NCBI GenBank assembly: GCA_002719335.1
Contig: PBHE01000003.1
Coordinates: 62,001 to 126,000 of the forward strand
Length of the DNA: 64,000 nt
Reading direction: 5' to 3'
DNA from: Acidimicrobiaceae bacterium
GTDB taxonomy: Bacteria > Actinomycetota > Acidimicrobiia > Acidimicrobiales > Poriferisodalaceae
Part shown: positions 51,205 to 60,879 of the stretch, in pieces
Position numbering within the stretch: the first letter of the stretch is position 1
Layout: each line of letters opens with the position of its first letter
Program-made: the position numbers and the translations under genes
The notes under the pieces: model-generated
The model's input: only the letters and a program-made list of their open reading frames with translations
The model's database searches: none
Told to the model about the DNA's origin: nothing

Positions 51205-52401
51205 GTGACCAATCGAATTTCGTCAGCCGTAGAACAGATCGCCGAATCAGCAACGCTTGCCGTTGATGCAAAAGCTAAGGCTTTGAAGGCATCAGGGCGA
51301 AATGTCATCGGTTTCGGCGCCGGTGAGCCCGATTTCGCCACACCTGGCTACATAGTGCAGGCCGCTATATCTGCTTGCGCCGAAGCCAGACATCACCATT
51401 ACTCGCCGGCCGGTGGACTTCCGGAGCTCAAGGAAGCCTTGTCCGTGAAGACGATGCGCGACTCCGGCTTGGATATTCCACTCGACCAATTCTTGGTTAC
51501 CAATGGCGGAAAGCAAGCTGTTTTCAACACGATGATGACGTTGCTAGACCCGGGTGACGAAGTGTTGCTCCCAGCTCCGTATTGGACGACATACCCCGAA
51601 TCAATTCGCATGTTTGGTGGAGTTCCGATCGAAATCTTCGCAGGTGCCGATCAAGGATTTCGCGTCACCGTTGAACAACTCGAAGCAGCAACAAACGAGC
51701 GGACAAAAGCATTGGTGTTCGTATCCCCGTCGAACCCGACTGGTGCGGTCTATTCGAAACAAGAAATAGAGGCGATAGGTCGTTGGGCTGTCGCTAACGA
51801 CATATGGGTGATCACCGACGAAATATATGAACACCTTGTGTACGGCGACGCGGTTCACTATTCGATGCCGGTTGTGGTCCCCGAAATCCTCGATAAATGC
51901 GTCGTGTTAAACGGTGTAGCAAAGACGTACGCGATGACTGGATGGCGTGTGGGTTGGATGGCCGGACCCCCCGACATCATCAAGGCGGCTTCGAACATGC
52001 AAAGTCACGCCACCTCGAATGTTTGTAACGTGGCCCAAGTCGCGGCAGCTGCAGCCGTAAGCGGGAATCTCGATGACATAGGAGTCATGCGTGCCGCTTT
52101 TGATGAACGTCGCCTCACAATCCACCGCATGTTGAATGAAATTGAAGGAGTCGCGTGCCTTGAACCGCAAGGAGCCTTCTATGCGTTCCCATCGTTGCAG
52201 GGGTTGATTGGTCGAATAATTGCGGGCCGCGAAGTGGATTCAACTCTGGATTTGGCAACGATCGTGTTGGAAGAAGCGAACGTCGCCTTTGTGCCCGGCG
52301 AAGCATTCGGCGCACCGGGCTATGGCCGTTTCTCCTTTGCCTTAGGCCTCGACGATCTAGTCGAGGGAATCAACCGCGTGACTGAACTGGTAGCAAGCTG
52401 A
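51205..52401 (+). CDS. aspC: Aspartate aminotransferase (class I, gamma subgroup)
   Basis: PLP aminotransferase interconverting aspartate and oxaloacetate with glutamate. The 398-residue protein has [14 protein letters not shown], the Asn-Pro-Thr-Gly segment [23 protein letters not shown], and the PLP lysine in [16 protein letters not shown]. These fit the AspAT subgroup with the loop that sometimes also uses prephenate; exact substrate range cannot be read. AGGAG is upstream of the GTG start. serA begins 1 base after its stop. Confidence 0.9.
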   Translation: MTNRISSAVEQIAESATLAVDAKAKALKASGRNVIGFGAGEPDFATPGYIVQAAISACAEARHHHYSPAGGLPELKEALSVKTMRDSGLDIPLDQFLVTNGGKQAVFNTMMTLLDPGDEVLLPAPYWTTYPESIRMFGGVPIEIFAGADQGFRVTVEQLEAATNERTKALVFVSPSNPTGAVYSKQEIEAIGRWAVANDIWVITDEIYEHLVYGDAVHYSMPVVVPEILDKCVVLNGVAKTYAMTGWRVGWMAGPPDIIKAASNMQSHATSNVCNVAQVAAAAAVSGNLDDIGVMRAAFDERRLTIHRMLNEIEGVACLEPQGAFYAFPSLQGLIGRIIAGREVDSTLDLATIVLEEANVAFVPGEAFGAPGYGRFSFALGLDDLVEGINRVTELVAS

Positions 52402-52402
52402 A

Positions 52403-53971
52403 ATGGCCCGTGTTCTGGTGCCGGAGAAGTTGGCGGCGGCGGGTCTCGACCTTTTGCGAGCCCGCGGCCACGAAGTTGATGTGCGCCTCGATCTCACCGC
52501 GAAAGAACTTCAATTGGCAATTACCGACGCGGATGCTCTAATTATTCGTTCTGCGACGGTGGTCGATGAGCGGCTCCTGGAGGCGGGGCGTCAGCTTCAA
52601 GTCGTTGGACGGGCAGGCGTGGGGTTGGACAATGTCGACACTGCCGCAGCAACGTCGCGTGGGATTCTTGTTTGTAACGCTCCGGAGTCAAACGTGGTGT
52701 CAGCGGCGGAGCATTCGGTGGGTCTTCTCCTTGCGTTGGCGCGCAACCTCCCCCAAGCCCACGCCGCTCTTACCGATGGCCGTTGGGAACGCGGACTATG
52801 GACTGGCACCGAGTTGCTCCACAAAACGGTGGGCATTGTGGGGCTGGGGCGAGTCGGCCGGCTTGTCGCGCAGCGTTTGGCTGGCTTCGACGTGCGACTT
52901 CTGGCCTACGACCCTTTCGTGAGCGCAGATTCGGCACGCACCATCAACGTGGAAATGACGGAACTCGACGATCTGTTAAGCCGCTCCGATTTTGTGACGA
53001 TTCATTTGCCAAAGAACGCTGAAACGGTCGGCCTCTTTAATGCCGAAAGATTCACCAAGTTCAAACCTGGCGCGCGCCTTGTCAATGCTGCGCGCGGCGG
53101 TGTGGTTGTGGAGGCTGATCTAGCGGCGGCCTTAGACAACCACCAAATTGCAGGCGCGGCGCTGGACGTTTTTGACATAGAACCGAAGTCGGAGTCATCT
53201 CTTTTTGGTCGACCCGACGTAGTGGTGACCCCTCATTTAGGTGCCAGCACCCATGAGGCGCAAGATCGAGCCGGTGTGACCATCGCTGAACAGGTCGCCT
53301 TAGCGCTTGATGGCGATTTCGTTCCGTTCGCAGTCAATATTGCCGCCGAAGAAGCATCTGATGCGCTTCGGCCGTATTTAGGAATCGGTGAGCGACTAGG
53401 AGCTTTCCTTGGTGGTTTGGTCCGGGGAATACCGGACGATATAGAGGTGAAAGTCGCAGGCGAGATCGCCGGATATGACCGACGGATCCTCGTGCTGGCG
53501 ATCCTACGAGGAATCCTTGGGCCCGCGGTGAGCGGCCCAGTCACCTTCGTGAACGCATTCGAATACGCCGAGAAGATGGGCGTACTGGTGCGCGACGTCG
53601 GGTCACAAGACGCTGGTGAATTCCGCAATTTGGTTGAAGTGCGCGGAGGCGGTCATTCTGTCGCGGGGACACTCGTCCGCTCTGGGAATGAACCGCGGAT
53701 AGTGATGATCGACGACCACTCGGTTGAGGTCCCATTAGCGAATCACATATTGGTCATCCGCAATGATGACCGACCTGGAATGATCGGAATTGTGGGCACC
53801 ATTCTGGGGAGGGCCGATGTCAATATTTCTTTTATGGGATTAGGGCGCGATCGGCGCGGTGATCTCGCCTTAATGGCGTTGGCGTCGGATGAAGTGATAG
53901 CTGACGACGTGTTAGAGACCTTGAAGACAGAGCCCGGTATTTGGTCAGCCTCACTTGTGAGCGTTGATTAA
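52403..53971 (+). CDS. serA: D-3-phosphoglycerate dehydrogenase
   Basis: First step of serine synthesis. The 522-residue protein is the long form seen in mycobacteria: catalytic and NAD domains (VGIVGLGRVGRLVAQRL; VNAARGGVVVEADL; the His in TPHLGAST), an intervening domain, and a C-terminal ACT domain (ILVIRNDDRPGMIGIVGTIL) that binds serine for feedback in relatives. It directly follows the aminotransferase gene and is convergent with leuD. Confidence 0.95.
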   Translation: MARVLVPEKLAAAGLDLLRARGHEVDVRLDLTAKELQLAITDADALIIRSATVVDERLLEAGRQLQVVGRAGVGLDNVDTAAATSRGILVCNAPESNVVSAAEHSVGLLLALARNLPQAHAALTDGRWERGLWTGTELLHKTVGIVGLGRVGRLVAQRLAGFDVRLLAYDPFVSADSARTINVEMTELDDLLSRSDFVTIHLPKNAETVGLFNAERFTKFKPGARLVNAARGGVVVEADLAAALDNHQIAGAALDVFDIEPKSESSLFGRPDVVVTPHLGASTHEAQDRAGVTIAEQVALALDGDFVPFAVNIAAEEASDALRPYLGIGERLGAFLGGLVRGIPDDIEVKVAGEIAGYDRRILVLAILRGILGPAVSGPVTFVNAFEYAEKMGVLVRDVGSQDAGEFRNLVEVRGGGHSVAGTLVRSGNEPRIVMIDDHSVEVPLANHILVIRNDDRPGMIGIVGTILGRADVNISFMGLGRDRRGDLALMALASDEVIADDVLETLKTEPGIWSASLVSVD

Positions 53972-53986
53972 TCACAATCTGGTTAG

Positions 53987-54583
53987 TTAGCTTCGAGTGC
54001 TGGGTAACCATCCCGGTCGGGTTCCCTCAAAAGCCCCGATTGATTTCTCACTGCGGAGGGTGATTCCAATATCGTCGAGCCCTTCGAGAAACCGTTCCTG
54101 GGTTGCTGAATCCATAGGAAAATCTTCTTCAAGCCCGATGGCTGGAGCCAGCACCTTTAGCCGTTCCACGTCAACGGTCACTGCGAGGTCAGGGTCTAAA
54201 TGGAGAGCTTCTCTGAGTTTGGTCGCGCTGTCCTCGCTGATCTGGCAGGGAATGAGCCCGTTTTTTGTGGCGTTGTTTCTGAATATGTCCCCGAACCGAG
54301 GCGAGATCACTGCCATGAAGCCGTAATCCATTAGAGCCCACACAGCGTGCTCGCGAGAAGACCCCGTTCCGAAGTTGAGACCAGCTACCAAAATTGAGGC
54401 CCCGGCGTAACTTTCGTCGTTCAAAATGAAGTCTCGTTGATCTCGCCATTCGGAGAACAAACCCTTGCCGAATCCGGTGCGTTCTACCCGCTTTAGCCAG
54501 TCGCTGGGGATGATTTGATCAGTGTCGACATCGCTGCGATCGAGCGGCACTGCTCGTCCTTCGTGAACTCGAACTGCTTGCAT
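53987..54583 (-). CDS. leuD: 3-isopropylmalate dehydratase small subunit
   Basis: With LeuC isomerises 2- to 3-isopropylmalate in leucine synthesis, and also citramalate in the CimA route. The N-terminus has PLDRSDVDTDQIIPSDWLKR, then the swivelling-domain core FGTGSSREHAVWAL. The frame is open from 54634, overlapping leuC, but the ATG at 54583 with GAAAGGGG upstream gives the normal 198 residues. Confidence 0.94.
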   Translation of the reverse strand: MQAVRVHEGRAVPLDRSDVDTDQIIPSDWLKRVERTGFGKGLFSEWRDQRDFILNDESYAGASILVAGLNFGTGSSREHAVWALMDYGFMAVISPRFGDIFRNNATKNGLIPCQISEDSATKLREALHLDPDLAVTVDVERLKVLAPAIGLEEDFPMDSATQERFLEGLDDIGITLRSEKSIGAFEGTRPGWLPSTRS

Positions 54584-54596
54584 TTGCCGACCCCTT

Positions 54597-56000
54597 TCAG
54601 TCCAAATCCGCGGGAGTAACGAATGTCCCTGCAATAGCCGTAGCCGCAGCTACGGCTGGTGAAACCAGGTGCGTTCTGCCGCCCCGGCCCTGCCTGCCTT
54701 CGAAGTTTCTGTTCGAGGTAGACGCGGAACGCTCACCTGGCTCCAACTTGTCGGCGTTCATCGCCAGACACATAGAGCACCCTGGCTCGCGCCAATCGAA
54801 ACCTGCATCCGTGAACACTCGGTCCAGGCCCTCTGCCTCTGCTTGAACCTTCACCTCAAAAGAACCAGGTACCACGAGGGTTCGCACCCCATCTTTGACT
54901 TTGCGTCCCCTTGCCACTTCGGCCGCGGACCGAAGATCTTCAATACGAGAATTGGTGCACGAGCCGATAAACACAGTGTCCACGGCTACGTCACTGAGTT
55001 TTTTGCCTGCAGTAAGTCCCATATATTCCAAAGCGCGTTCGGCGGTTCCGGCCGCGACGGGGTCGGAATAAGCGTCGGGACCGGGGATAGGAGCGCTAAT
55101 GGGAATGACGTGAGCTGGATTCGTTCCCCAAGTCACGTGAGGCTCCAACTGAGTAGCGTCAATATCCACCGACTGATCGAAGGAAGCGTCGGAATCGGTG
55201 GTCAACGCGGCCCAGTCCGCGACCGCAGTTTCCCAGTCCTCGCCTGAGGGGGCATGGAGGCGACCTTGTAGGTAGGCAAAAGTAGTTTCGTCGGGAGCTA
55301 CCAGGCCTGCTTTGGCGCCAGCCTCAATAGACATGTTGCAAACCGTCATACGGCCTTCCATTGACAGAGCACGGACTGCAGAACCGCGATACTCGATGAT
55401 GTGTCCGATGCCGCCTCCGGTTCCAATACGGCCGATGATTGCGAGAATGATGTCTTTCGCTGTTACTCCTGAAGGTGCTTCGCCCTCAACGTTGATAGCC
55501 ATGGTGCCGGGTCGAGTTTGTGGAAGAGTTTGGCTTGCCAGCACGTGCTCTACTTCGGAGGTACCGATCCCAAATGCTAAGGCACCGAATGCGCCATGGG
55601 TAGATGTGTGGCTATCTCCACAGACCACCGTCATGCCCGGCAAGGTGAGACCTTTTTCGGGGCCAATGACGTGGACGATTCCCTGACCAGGATCACCCAT
55701 CGGGTACAACTGGATTTCGAATTCCTCGCAGTTTGATCGCAGAACTTCAACTTGCTTTCTGCTGATCGGATCGGGAATTGGGAGATGAATATCCTCCGTG
55801 GGAACGTTGTGATCCTCGGTCGCCACTGTGAGGTCAGGCCGCCGCACGCTGCGACCATTGAGTCGTAATCCATCAAAGGCCTGGGGGGATGTCACTTCGT
55901 GAATTAGATGGAGATCTATGTACAAAAGGTCGGGTAGTCCGTCGCCACTTCGGACTATGTGTTGTTCCCAAACCTTGTCGCTAATGGTCTTACCGGACAT
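54597..56000 (-). CDS. leuC: 3-isopropylmalate dehydratase large subunit
   Basis: The aconitase-type subunit holding the [4Fe-4S] cluster. The 467-residue protein has [21 protein letters not shown] and the cluster cysteines in FIGSCTNSR and GCSMCLAMN. The leuC-leuD gap is 13 bases. Upstream on the same strand, 53 bases away, is an unrelated hydrolase gene and then greA, so leuCD may be read from a promoter shared with them or from a local one. Confidence 0.96.
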   Translation of the reverse strand: MSGKTISDKVWEQHIVRSGDGLPDLLYIDLHLIHEVTSPQAFDGLRLNGRSVRRPDLTVATEDHNVPTEDIHLPIPDPISRKQVEVLRSNCEEFEIQLYPMGDPGQGIVHVIGPEKGLTLPGMTVVCGDSHTSTHGAFGALAFGIGTSEVEHVLASQTLPQTRPGTMAINVEGEAPSGVTAKDIILAIIGRIGTGGGIGHIIEYRGSAVRALSMEGRMTVCNMSIEAGAKAGLVAPDETTFAYLQGRLHAPSGEDWETAVADWAALTTDSDASFDQSVDIDATQLEPHVTWGTNPAHVIPISAPIPGPDAYSDPVAAGTAERALEYMGLTAGKKLSDVAVDTVFIGSCTNSRIEDLRSAAEVARGRKVKDGVRTLVVPGSFEVKVQAEAEGLDRVFTDAGFDWREPGCSMCLAMNADKLEPGERSASTSNRNFEGRQGRGGRTHLVSPAVAAATAIAGTFVTPADLD

Positions 56001-56053
56001 CCAGATCCTTTTTCGTGCTCATGTTATGTACCTCAAGTGCACCACGTACTGTG

Positions 56054-56968
56054 TCAGTTCGCGCCTGCTTCGGTCCAACCAGACTTTGTGAGAACGTCGG
56101 AGATGGCGGCTAGAAGTGCTTCACGGAACAGCTCGGGTTGACCGACACAGACGGTATGGGTGCCGTCTATGTCATGCCAGGTTGCGCCTGGAATTACTTC
56201 CAACATGGCTCGTTGCCGTGCGATAGAGACGACCTCGTCGTCCTTTGTCACTACCGCAGAGACCGGAACATCAATGGTCCGTAGCCAGCGGCGACTATCG
56301 AACAATCCGATGCGACGTCCTGCCTGGATGAGTTTAAGCGGGTCGTGGCGGCGTAACTCTCCGATAGCCCATTGTCGAAGGTCTCGTCCTGACTTTCCTG
56401 TTAGAAGTTGACTCCCTATGAGTTGACGCAATGCTTTGGGAATAACTCGCGCCGCCAGGGCCAGAGTGCCTATCGCTGCGAAACGCACTTGGTCTTGTCG
56501 GGTGGTGCTAAATGAGGCTGCGGACGCGCACATCACTAGCCCCAACACTCGGGAGGGGTGTCTGCGCCAAATTAGTTGAGCAATTGGGCCCCCCATGGAG
56601 TACCCGACAGCGACGACGTGTTCGATTCCGAGCTCGTCGAGAAGCGCAACAGCATCGTCAGCGCAGTCTGTCAATCGAAACGGTTTCTGGGAACGAATTC
56701 CCCGACCATGACCACGATGGTCAAGGGCGATAAGTCCGTATCTGCCTTCGAGGGCCGCGTAGCTGCTGTACCAATTCAGATCCGCTGTGGCGGCCCAACC
56801 ATGAAGCAACAAAATGGTCGGAGCGCCTGGCGGTGCCTGCAGTAGACGTGCGAATGTGCGACCTCGGCCTGATAAGTCGTAGTGGCGGCCTCGTGGAAGC
56901 ACCATACGGTTTTTGTGGTCATCTGTTTGAGAAGCTTCTCTGGGGGCAATTGCTGGGTCGCCGGTCAT
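56054..56968 (-). CDS. Alpha/beta hydrolase
   Basis: A 304-residue serine-hydrolase-fold protein. The oxyanion region LLLHGWAATAD, the nucleophile elbow VGYSMGGPIAQ, an Asp in VTKDDEVVS and a His in DIDGTHTVC form a complete triad. The substrate is unknown. The N-terminal 21 residues before an internal ATG look poorly conserved, so the true start may be later. It lies 9 bases behind greA on the same strand. Confidence 0.86.
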   Translation of the reverse strand: MTGDPAIAPREASQTDDHKNRMVLPRGRHYDLSGRGRTFARLLQAPPGAPTILLLHGWAATADLNWYSSYAALEGRYGLIALDHRGHGRGIRSQKPFRLTDCADDAVALLDELGIEHVVAVGYSMGGPIAQLIWRRHPSRVLGLVMCASAASFSTTRQDQVRFAAIGTLALAARVIPKALRQLIGSQLLTGKSGRDLRQWAIGELRRHDPLKLIQAGRRIGLFDSRRWLRTIDVPVSAVVTKDDEVVSIARQRAMLEVIPGATWHDIDGTHTVCVGQPELFREALLAAISDVLTKSGWTEAGAN

Positions 56969-56977
56969 GGGAAACCT

Positions 56978-57445
56978 TCAAACCTCGATCGAGACGATCT
57001 CTACTGTCAAGGCACCCGCTTCGGCTTGGTAACTCACTGTTGCGCCGACGAGGGCACCCTCAAGAGCTTGTCCCATTGGTGAGCGTGGTGAAATAACTTC
57101 GAGATTGTCTCTACGTTCTTCAATCGAACCGAAAAGGTACCGCTCAGTCGCTTGATCACCATCGAATCTGATTTCAACCACGACGCCTGACGTGACCGAA
57201 TCATTTGATGTTTGCTCAAGAATTTCGCAATTTTCAAGGACTGACGTCAGGTGAAGTATGCGTCCTGCCATCTTTCCTTGTTCCTCTTTGGCTGCGTGGT
57301 AGTCGCCGTTCTCGGAGAGGTCACCAAGTAAACGAGCCTCTTCGATCTTGTCGGCAATTTCGATTCGGCCGCGAGTGGTTAGGTCTTTGAACTCAGCGGC
57401 GAGGCGTGCATGCGCTTCAGGAGAAAGACGGTGCGTTTCGGCCAT
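56978..57445 (-). CDS. greA: Transcription elongation factor GreA
   Basis: Rescues backtracked RNA polymerase by stimulating transcript cleavage. The 155-residue protein has the N-terminal coiled coil with the acidic tip (DLSENGDYHAAKEEQGKM) and the C-terminal FKBP-like domain ending in SPMGQALEGALVG. Both are GreA-specific. It is divergent from the leu leader, leaving a 100-base shared control region. Confidence 0.95.
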   Translation of the reverse strand: MAETHRLSPEAHARLAAEFKDLTTRGRIEIADKIEEARLLGDLSENGDYHAAKEEQGKMAGRILHLTSVLENCEILEQTSNDSVTSGVVVEIRFDGDQATERYLFGSIEERRDNLEVISPRSPMGQALEGALVGATVSYQAEAGALTVEIVSIEV

Positions 57446-57501
57446 TCTCAGAGGGTATCGAATTCGTGGCTATGCAAGAACGGTGACACGAATGTTCGGC
57501 T

Positions 57502-57537
57502 TGAGTTTTGAACTCAGTTTGACGTAGCGGCTCTAGT
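57502..57537 (+). promoter_or_regulatory. Candidate leuB-cimA leader promoter with overlapping palindrome
   Basis: TTGAAC (57508-57513) and TCTAGT (57532-57537) are 18 bases apart. The -10 box ends 8 bases before the leader-peptide ATG at 57546, so a leaderless leader transcript is likely. The palindrome TGAGTT-TTG-AACTCA (57502-57516) covers the -35 box and could be an operator site. The boxes are only fair matches. Confidence 0.4.
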
Positions 57538-57545
57538 TGTCGAAA

Positions 57546-57593
57546 ATGGATGTTGTGAAGGCACTCTTGACCGTCATCATCATCATTTCGTAG
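57546..57593 (+). CDS. leuB-cimA leader peptide (attenuation)
   Basis: A 15-codon ORF, MDVVKALLTVIIIIS, ending at TAG 57591-57593. Nine of 15 residues are Val, Leu or Ile, with four consecutive Ile codons (57576-57587) right before Ser and the stop. It lies directly in front of two strong hairpins upstream of leuB, which is the classical arrangement of an amino acid attenuator. The Ile run suggests that isoleucine supply is sensed, fitting the downstream cimA. There is no ribosome-binding site; it is probably leaderless. Confidence 0.85.
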   Translation: MDVVKALLTVIIIIS

Positions 57594-57642
57594 CGCACAC
57601 GGTCACCGTGTGCGCCTGTCGACCGTCCCTTTGGGACGGTCG
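57594..57642 (+). terminator. leuB-cimA attenuator: pause hairpin and terminator hairpin
   Basis: CGCACACGG (57594-57602) pairs perfectly with CCGTGTGCG (57606-57614) around a 3-base loop, right after the leader stop codon. CGACCGTCCC (57620-57629) pairs perfectly with GGGACGGTCG (57633-57642), again with a 3-base loop. An alternative pairing, CGGTC (57600-57604) with GACCG (57621-57625), would break both and could act as antiterminator. The T-run after the second stem is poor (TTGCCGTT), so the strength of termination is uncertain. Confidence 0.75.
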
Positions 57643-57715
57643 TTGCCGTTACAGAGCCGCATATTGCAGCGGCACCCACTGATCAACACCAAATATATAA
57701 ATTAGGAGAATCGAC

Positions 57716-58705
57716 GTGCCGCACAAGATTGCAGTAATCGGGGGAGACGGCATTGGACCTGAGGTGATCTCAGTCGCCCTCGATGTTATGAGAGCTGCTG
57801 GAGCTGACCTAGACACCACCGACTTTCGATTGGGAGGCTTTCGTTATCTCGAAGATGGCGTCATCCTCCCCGATGACATTCTCGAAGAATTGCGCAAATA
57901 TGACGCAATATTACTTGGGGCGGTTGGTACCCCAGAGGTGCCCCCAGGTGTGATTGAACGGGGGCTTCTTCTCAAAGCTCGATTCGAACTCGACCTGTAT
58001 GTCAACCTCCGACCATTCGTTCTACCAAATGGTCACGAGTTCGTGGTGATTAGAGAAAACACCGAGGGGACTTATGCCGGCGAGGGAGGTTTTCTTCGGA
58101 AAGGCACTGCTGATGAAATCGCTACTCAAGGGTCGGTCAACACCCGTAAAGGAGCGGAGCGATGCATTCGATACAGCTTCGAATTGGCGCGGAGCAGAGC
58201 CCGGAAACATCTCACCTTGGTGCACAAAACCAACGTGTTGACCTTCTCAGGAGATCTGTGGGATCGCACGTTCCGAGAGGTTTCTAACGAATACCCAGAC
58301 GTTGAAACCGCCTATAACCACGTAGATGCTGCATGTATTTATTTTGTCGAGGACCCGACCCGCTATGACGTAGTTGTCACCGACAATCTCTTCGGTGACA
58401 TTCTGACGGACCTTGGCGGTGCCGTCGCTGGCGGAATCGGACTTGCCTCGTCCGCCAACCTCAATCCGGAACGGACCGCTCCCTCGCTGTTTGAGCCCGT
58501 TCATGGTTCAGCACCAGATATTGTGGGTCAAGGGCTTGCTAATCCGACCGCTGCCGTGTTGTCGGGCGCGATGATGCTCGATTTCCTTGGCGACTCTAAA
58601 ACTGCGGAACGAGTGCGACTGGCATGTGAGGGAGTCCCCGGTAGTGGGCGGACTGAAGAAATAGCAGCAGCAATCTACGCGAACCTAGTTCAGGGGGAAA
58701 CATGA
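57716..58705 (+). CDS. leuB: 3-isopropylmalate dehydrogenase
   Basis: Oxidative decarboxylation in leucine synthesis; such enzymes also act on 3-methylmalate in the citramalate route. The 329-residue protein starts [14 protein letters not shown] and has the substrate arginine segment [20 protein letters not shown], the metal-site [13 protein letters not shown] and [11 protein letters not shown]. It starts with GTG at 57716 after AGGAGA. It overlaps cimA by ATGA, so the two are translationally coupled behind the attenuator. Confidence 0.94.
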   Translation: MPHKIAVIGGDGIGPEVISVALDVMRAAGADLDTTDFRLGGFRYLEDGVILPDDILEELRKYDAILLGAVGTPEVPPGVIERGLLLKARFELDLYVNLRPFVLPNGHEFVVIRENTEGTYAGEGGFLRKGTADEIATQGSVNTRKGAERCIRYSFELARSRARKHLTLVHKTNVLTFSGDLWDRTFREVSNEYPDVETAYNHVDAACIYFVEDPTRYDVVVTDNLFGDILTDLGGAVAGGIGLASSANLNPERTAPSLFEPVHGSAPDIVGQGLANPTAAVLSGAMMLDFLGDSKTAERVRLACEGVPGSGRTEEIAAAIYANLVQGET

Positions 58706-60348
58706 CTGAGGAAAGTTCCCAGGCGGCGCTTAATCGTCAAGGTGTCCGCGATTCGTCTTGGCCGGAAAAAGTTGAAATCTTCGATACGACACTCCGTGAT
58801 GGGGTCCAATTCGAAGGCATTTCGGTTTCCTCCGAAGACAAGTTGAAAGTAGCTCGTCAACTTGACCTGCTTGGGGTGCACTGGATTGAAGGAGGTTGGC
58901 CGGGGTCAAACCCTAAAGACGAGGAGTTCTTTCAGCGCGCAACAACGGAACTCGAACTCCAGAACTCGAACCTTGTCGCCTTTGGTTCCACGCGCCGACC
59001 CAAAGGTCGAGTAGATCAAGATCAAACCTTGTCATCGCTAATATCGGCTGGCACTTCGACGGTGTGCATTGTTGGTAAGTCTTGGGACTACCACGTCACC
59101 GAAGCTTTGCGTCAGCCCTTGGACGAGGGAGTCTCAATGGTCGGCGATTCAGTGCAGTTTCTGAAATCGGAGGGGCTCCGCGTTTTCTTTGATGCAGAAC
59201 ATTTCTTTGATGGGTACAAGCGCAACCCAGAGTTCTCTTTGCGGGTGTTGGAGGCTGCCGCCGTTGAGGGTGCTGACTGTCTGGTCCTCTGCGACACCAA
59301 CGGCGGTGCGTTACCCCACGAAGTTGAGGTAATCGTTGCTGAAGTCGTGCGTCACTTCGATGGAGTCCAAATTGGTATGCATACTCAGAATGACACTGGT
59401 TGTGCTGTTGCTAATGCAGTAGCCGGCGTGATTGCTGGAGCCACCCACGTGCAGGGCACGATCAACGGCTATGGCGAGCGCACAGGTAACTGCGACAACA
59501 CCGTGTTGGTCCCGAACCTGACGCTCAAGATGGGCATTGAGACCCTGCCCTCGGGATACATCGAACGACTGACTTCGGTCTCACACCATGTGGCCGAACT
59601 GATGAACATGCCCCCCCAACATCAGCAGCCTTATGTCGGTACTTCCGCTTTTGCGCACAAGGCAGGTCTTCATACCAGTGCGATCGCTCGACGCCCTGAT
59701 ACCTACGAACACGTGGATCCCAGTGCGGTAGGGAACCAAACTCGCTTCCTTCTTGGAGATCTTTCGGGAAGAGCCTCGGTGGAGTTAAAGGCGAAGCAGC
59801 TTGGGATAGAACTTGAGGACCAACAAATGATCCAAGTGGTCGACGAAATGAAACGCCTGGAACACGAGGGTTACCACTTCGAGGTAGCTGATGCCTCGTT
59901 GGAACTCATGATGCGTCGAGCGGCCGGTGAACGGTTTGATTACTTTGATGTTGAATCTTTTCGCGTGTTAGTTGAGCGGGGCCAGAACCGAGAGTTCGAT
60001 ACCGAGGCGACGCTGCGAATAGTGGTCGACGGCAAGCGCATTATCACTGTCGGCGAAGGCGACGGACCAGTTAACGCGCTCGATAACGCGTTCCGCAACG
60101 CTGTGCTGGACATCTACCCTGAACTCAGCGACGTCCATTTGACCGACTACAAGGTTCGTGTTCTTGACACGAACCGCGGAACCGGCGCGGTCACTCGGGT
60201 CTTGGTTGACAGCAGCGATGCCGAGTCGACGTGGACCACGATAGGGGTTTCAGAAAACATCATCGAGGCTTCATGGCTGGCTCTGTGCGACGCATTAATT
60301 TTCGCTTTACATCGGTACCGCGTTGACGTCGGCGGTTCCCTAAACTGA
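58702..60348 (+). CDS. cimA: (R)-citramalate synthase
   Basis: Condenses pyruvate and acetyl-CoA to citramalate, the first step of the threonine-independent route to isoleucine. The 548-residue protein is of the CimA branch of the LeuA family: [31 protein letters not shown], the metal site [25 protein letters not shown] and [10 protein letters not shown], then a C-terminal LeuA-type regulatory domain ([16 protein letters not shown]). The [10 protein letters not shown] form separates it from true isopropylmalate synthases. Coupling to leuB and an Ile-rich leader supports an isoleucine role. Confidence 0.92.
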   Translation: MTEESSQAALNRQGVRDSSWPEKVEIFDTTLRDGVQFEGISVSSEDKLKVARQLDLLGVHWIEGGWPGSNPKDEEFFQRATTELELQNSNLVAFGSTRRPKGRVDQDQTLSSLISAGTSTVCIVGKSWDYHVTEALRQPLDEGVSMVGDSVQFLKSEGLRVFFDAEHFFDGYKRNPEFSLRVLEAAAVEGADCLVLCDTNGGALPHEVEVIVAEVVRHFDGVQIGMHTQNDTGCAVANAVAGVIAGATHVQGTINGYGERTGNCDNTVLVPNLTLKMGIETLPSGYIERLTSVSHHVAELMNMPPQHQQPYVGTSAFAHKAGLHTSAIARRPDTYEHVDPSAVGNQTRFLLGDLSGRASVELKAKQLGIELEDQQMIQVVDEMKRLEHEGYHFEVADASLELMMRRAAGERFDYFDVESFRVLVERGQNREFDTEATLRIVVDGKRIITVGEGDGPVNALDNAFRNAVLDIYPELSDVHLTDYKVRVLDTNRGTGAVTRVLVDSSDAESTWTTIGVSENIIEASWLALCDALIFALHRYRVDVGGSLN

Positions 60349-60354
60349 CTTTCT

Positions 60355-60879
60355 ATGGGAGCACCCAGACACGTACCGGTATTGCCGATCAGTAAGTCGA
60401 ACACTTACCGGTCGCCTGATGTCGTTCCGAATTCTTGGCTCACCGGGCGGCCAGGGGATCTTGATTCCGAGCAGCCCCGCGGCGGGCCGATGGGCTATCA
60501 GGGCCCGGATCAGGGATACGCGCTGCGCCTTTGCCGCGTTTTTCGAGACCAAATACGCGTCAGCGAAAGAGAAAACATCGCAGACGTGGAACGGGGTTGT
60601 GTACAAATTGCCCTCAAACGCGCTTCATTGTTTGGTCGTGCACCGGTGGTTCATGATCTTGAGATTGCATATCGAATCTGGGGTTTTCTCGCTGACGAGG
60701 TGGACGTTGGGTTGATCGAAGAACGTGAACGACGATTTGAAGGGGTGTCTGAAGCACATCATTACGCCGACGCGCGTGTGTTAGTAGAAACTGTTCGAGA
60801 CGAAATTCTCATGATGTCGCCTGGTGAGATCAAGGACCGCCATGCCGCAGACTGGGCATCATTATTGGAGTTGCTGTGA
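60355..60879 (+). CDS. Conserved hypothetical protein
   Basis: A 174-residue soluble protein of unknown family. The N-terminal 65 residues are Pro/Gly-rich and look extended (RHVPVLPISKSNTYRSPDVV, then GPDQGYALRL). The rest is helical with VALKRASLFGRAP-like and IWGFLADEVDV segments. No catalytic motif or membrane segment is seen. The ATG at 60355 comes 6 bases after cimA, and the end overlaps the next gene by GTGA, so it is part of a short operon with the two isomerase-like genes. Confidence 0.7.
   Translation: MGAPRHVPVLPISKSNTYRSPDVVPNSWLTGRPGDLDSEQPRGGPMGYQGPDQGYALRLCRVFRDQIRVSERENIADVERGCVQIALKRASLFGRAPVVHDLEIAYRIWGFLADEVDVGLIEERERRFEGVSEAHHYADARVLVETVRDEILMMSPGEIKDRHAADWASLLELL

Noticed and set aside
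54669..55247. Plus-strand open frame of 192 codons
   Set aside because: Antisense to the well-supported leuC.
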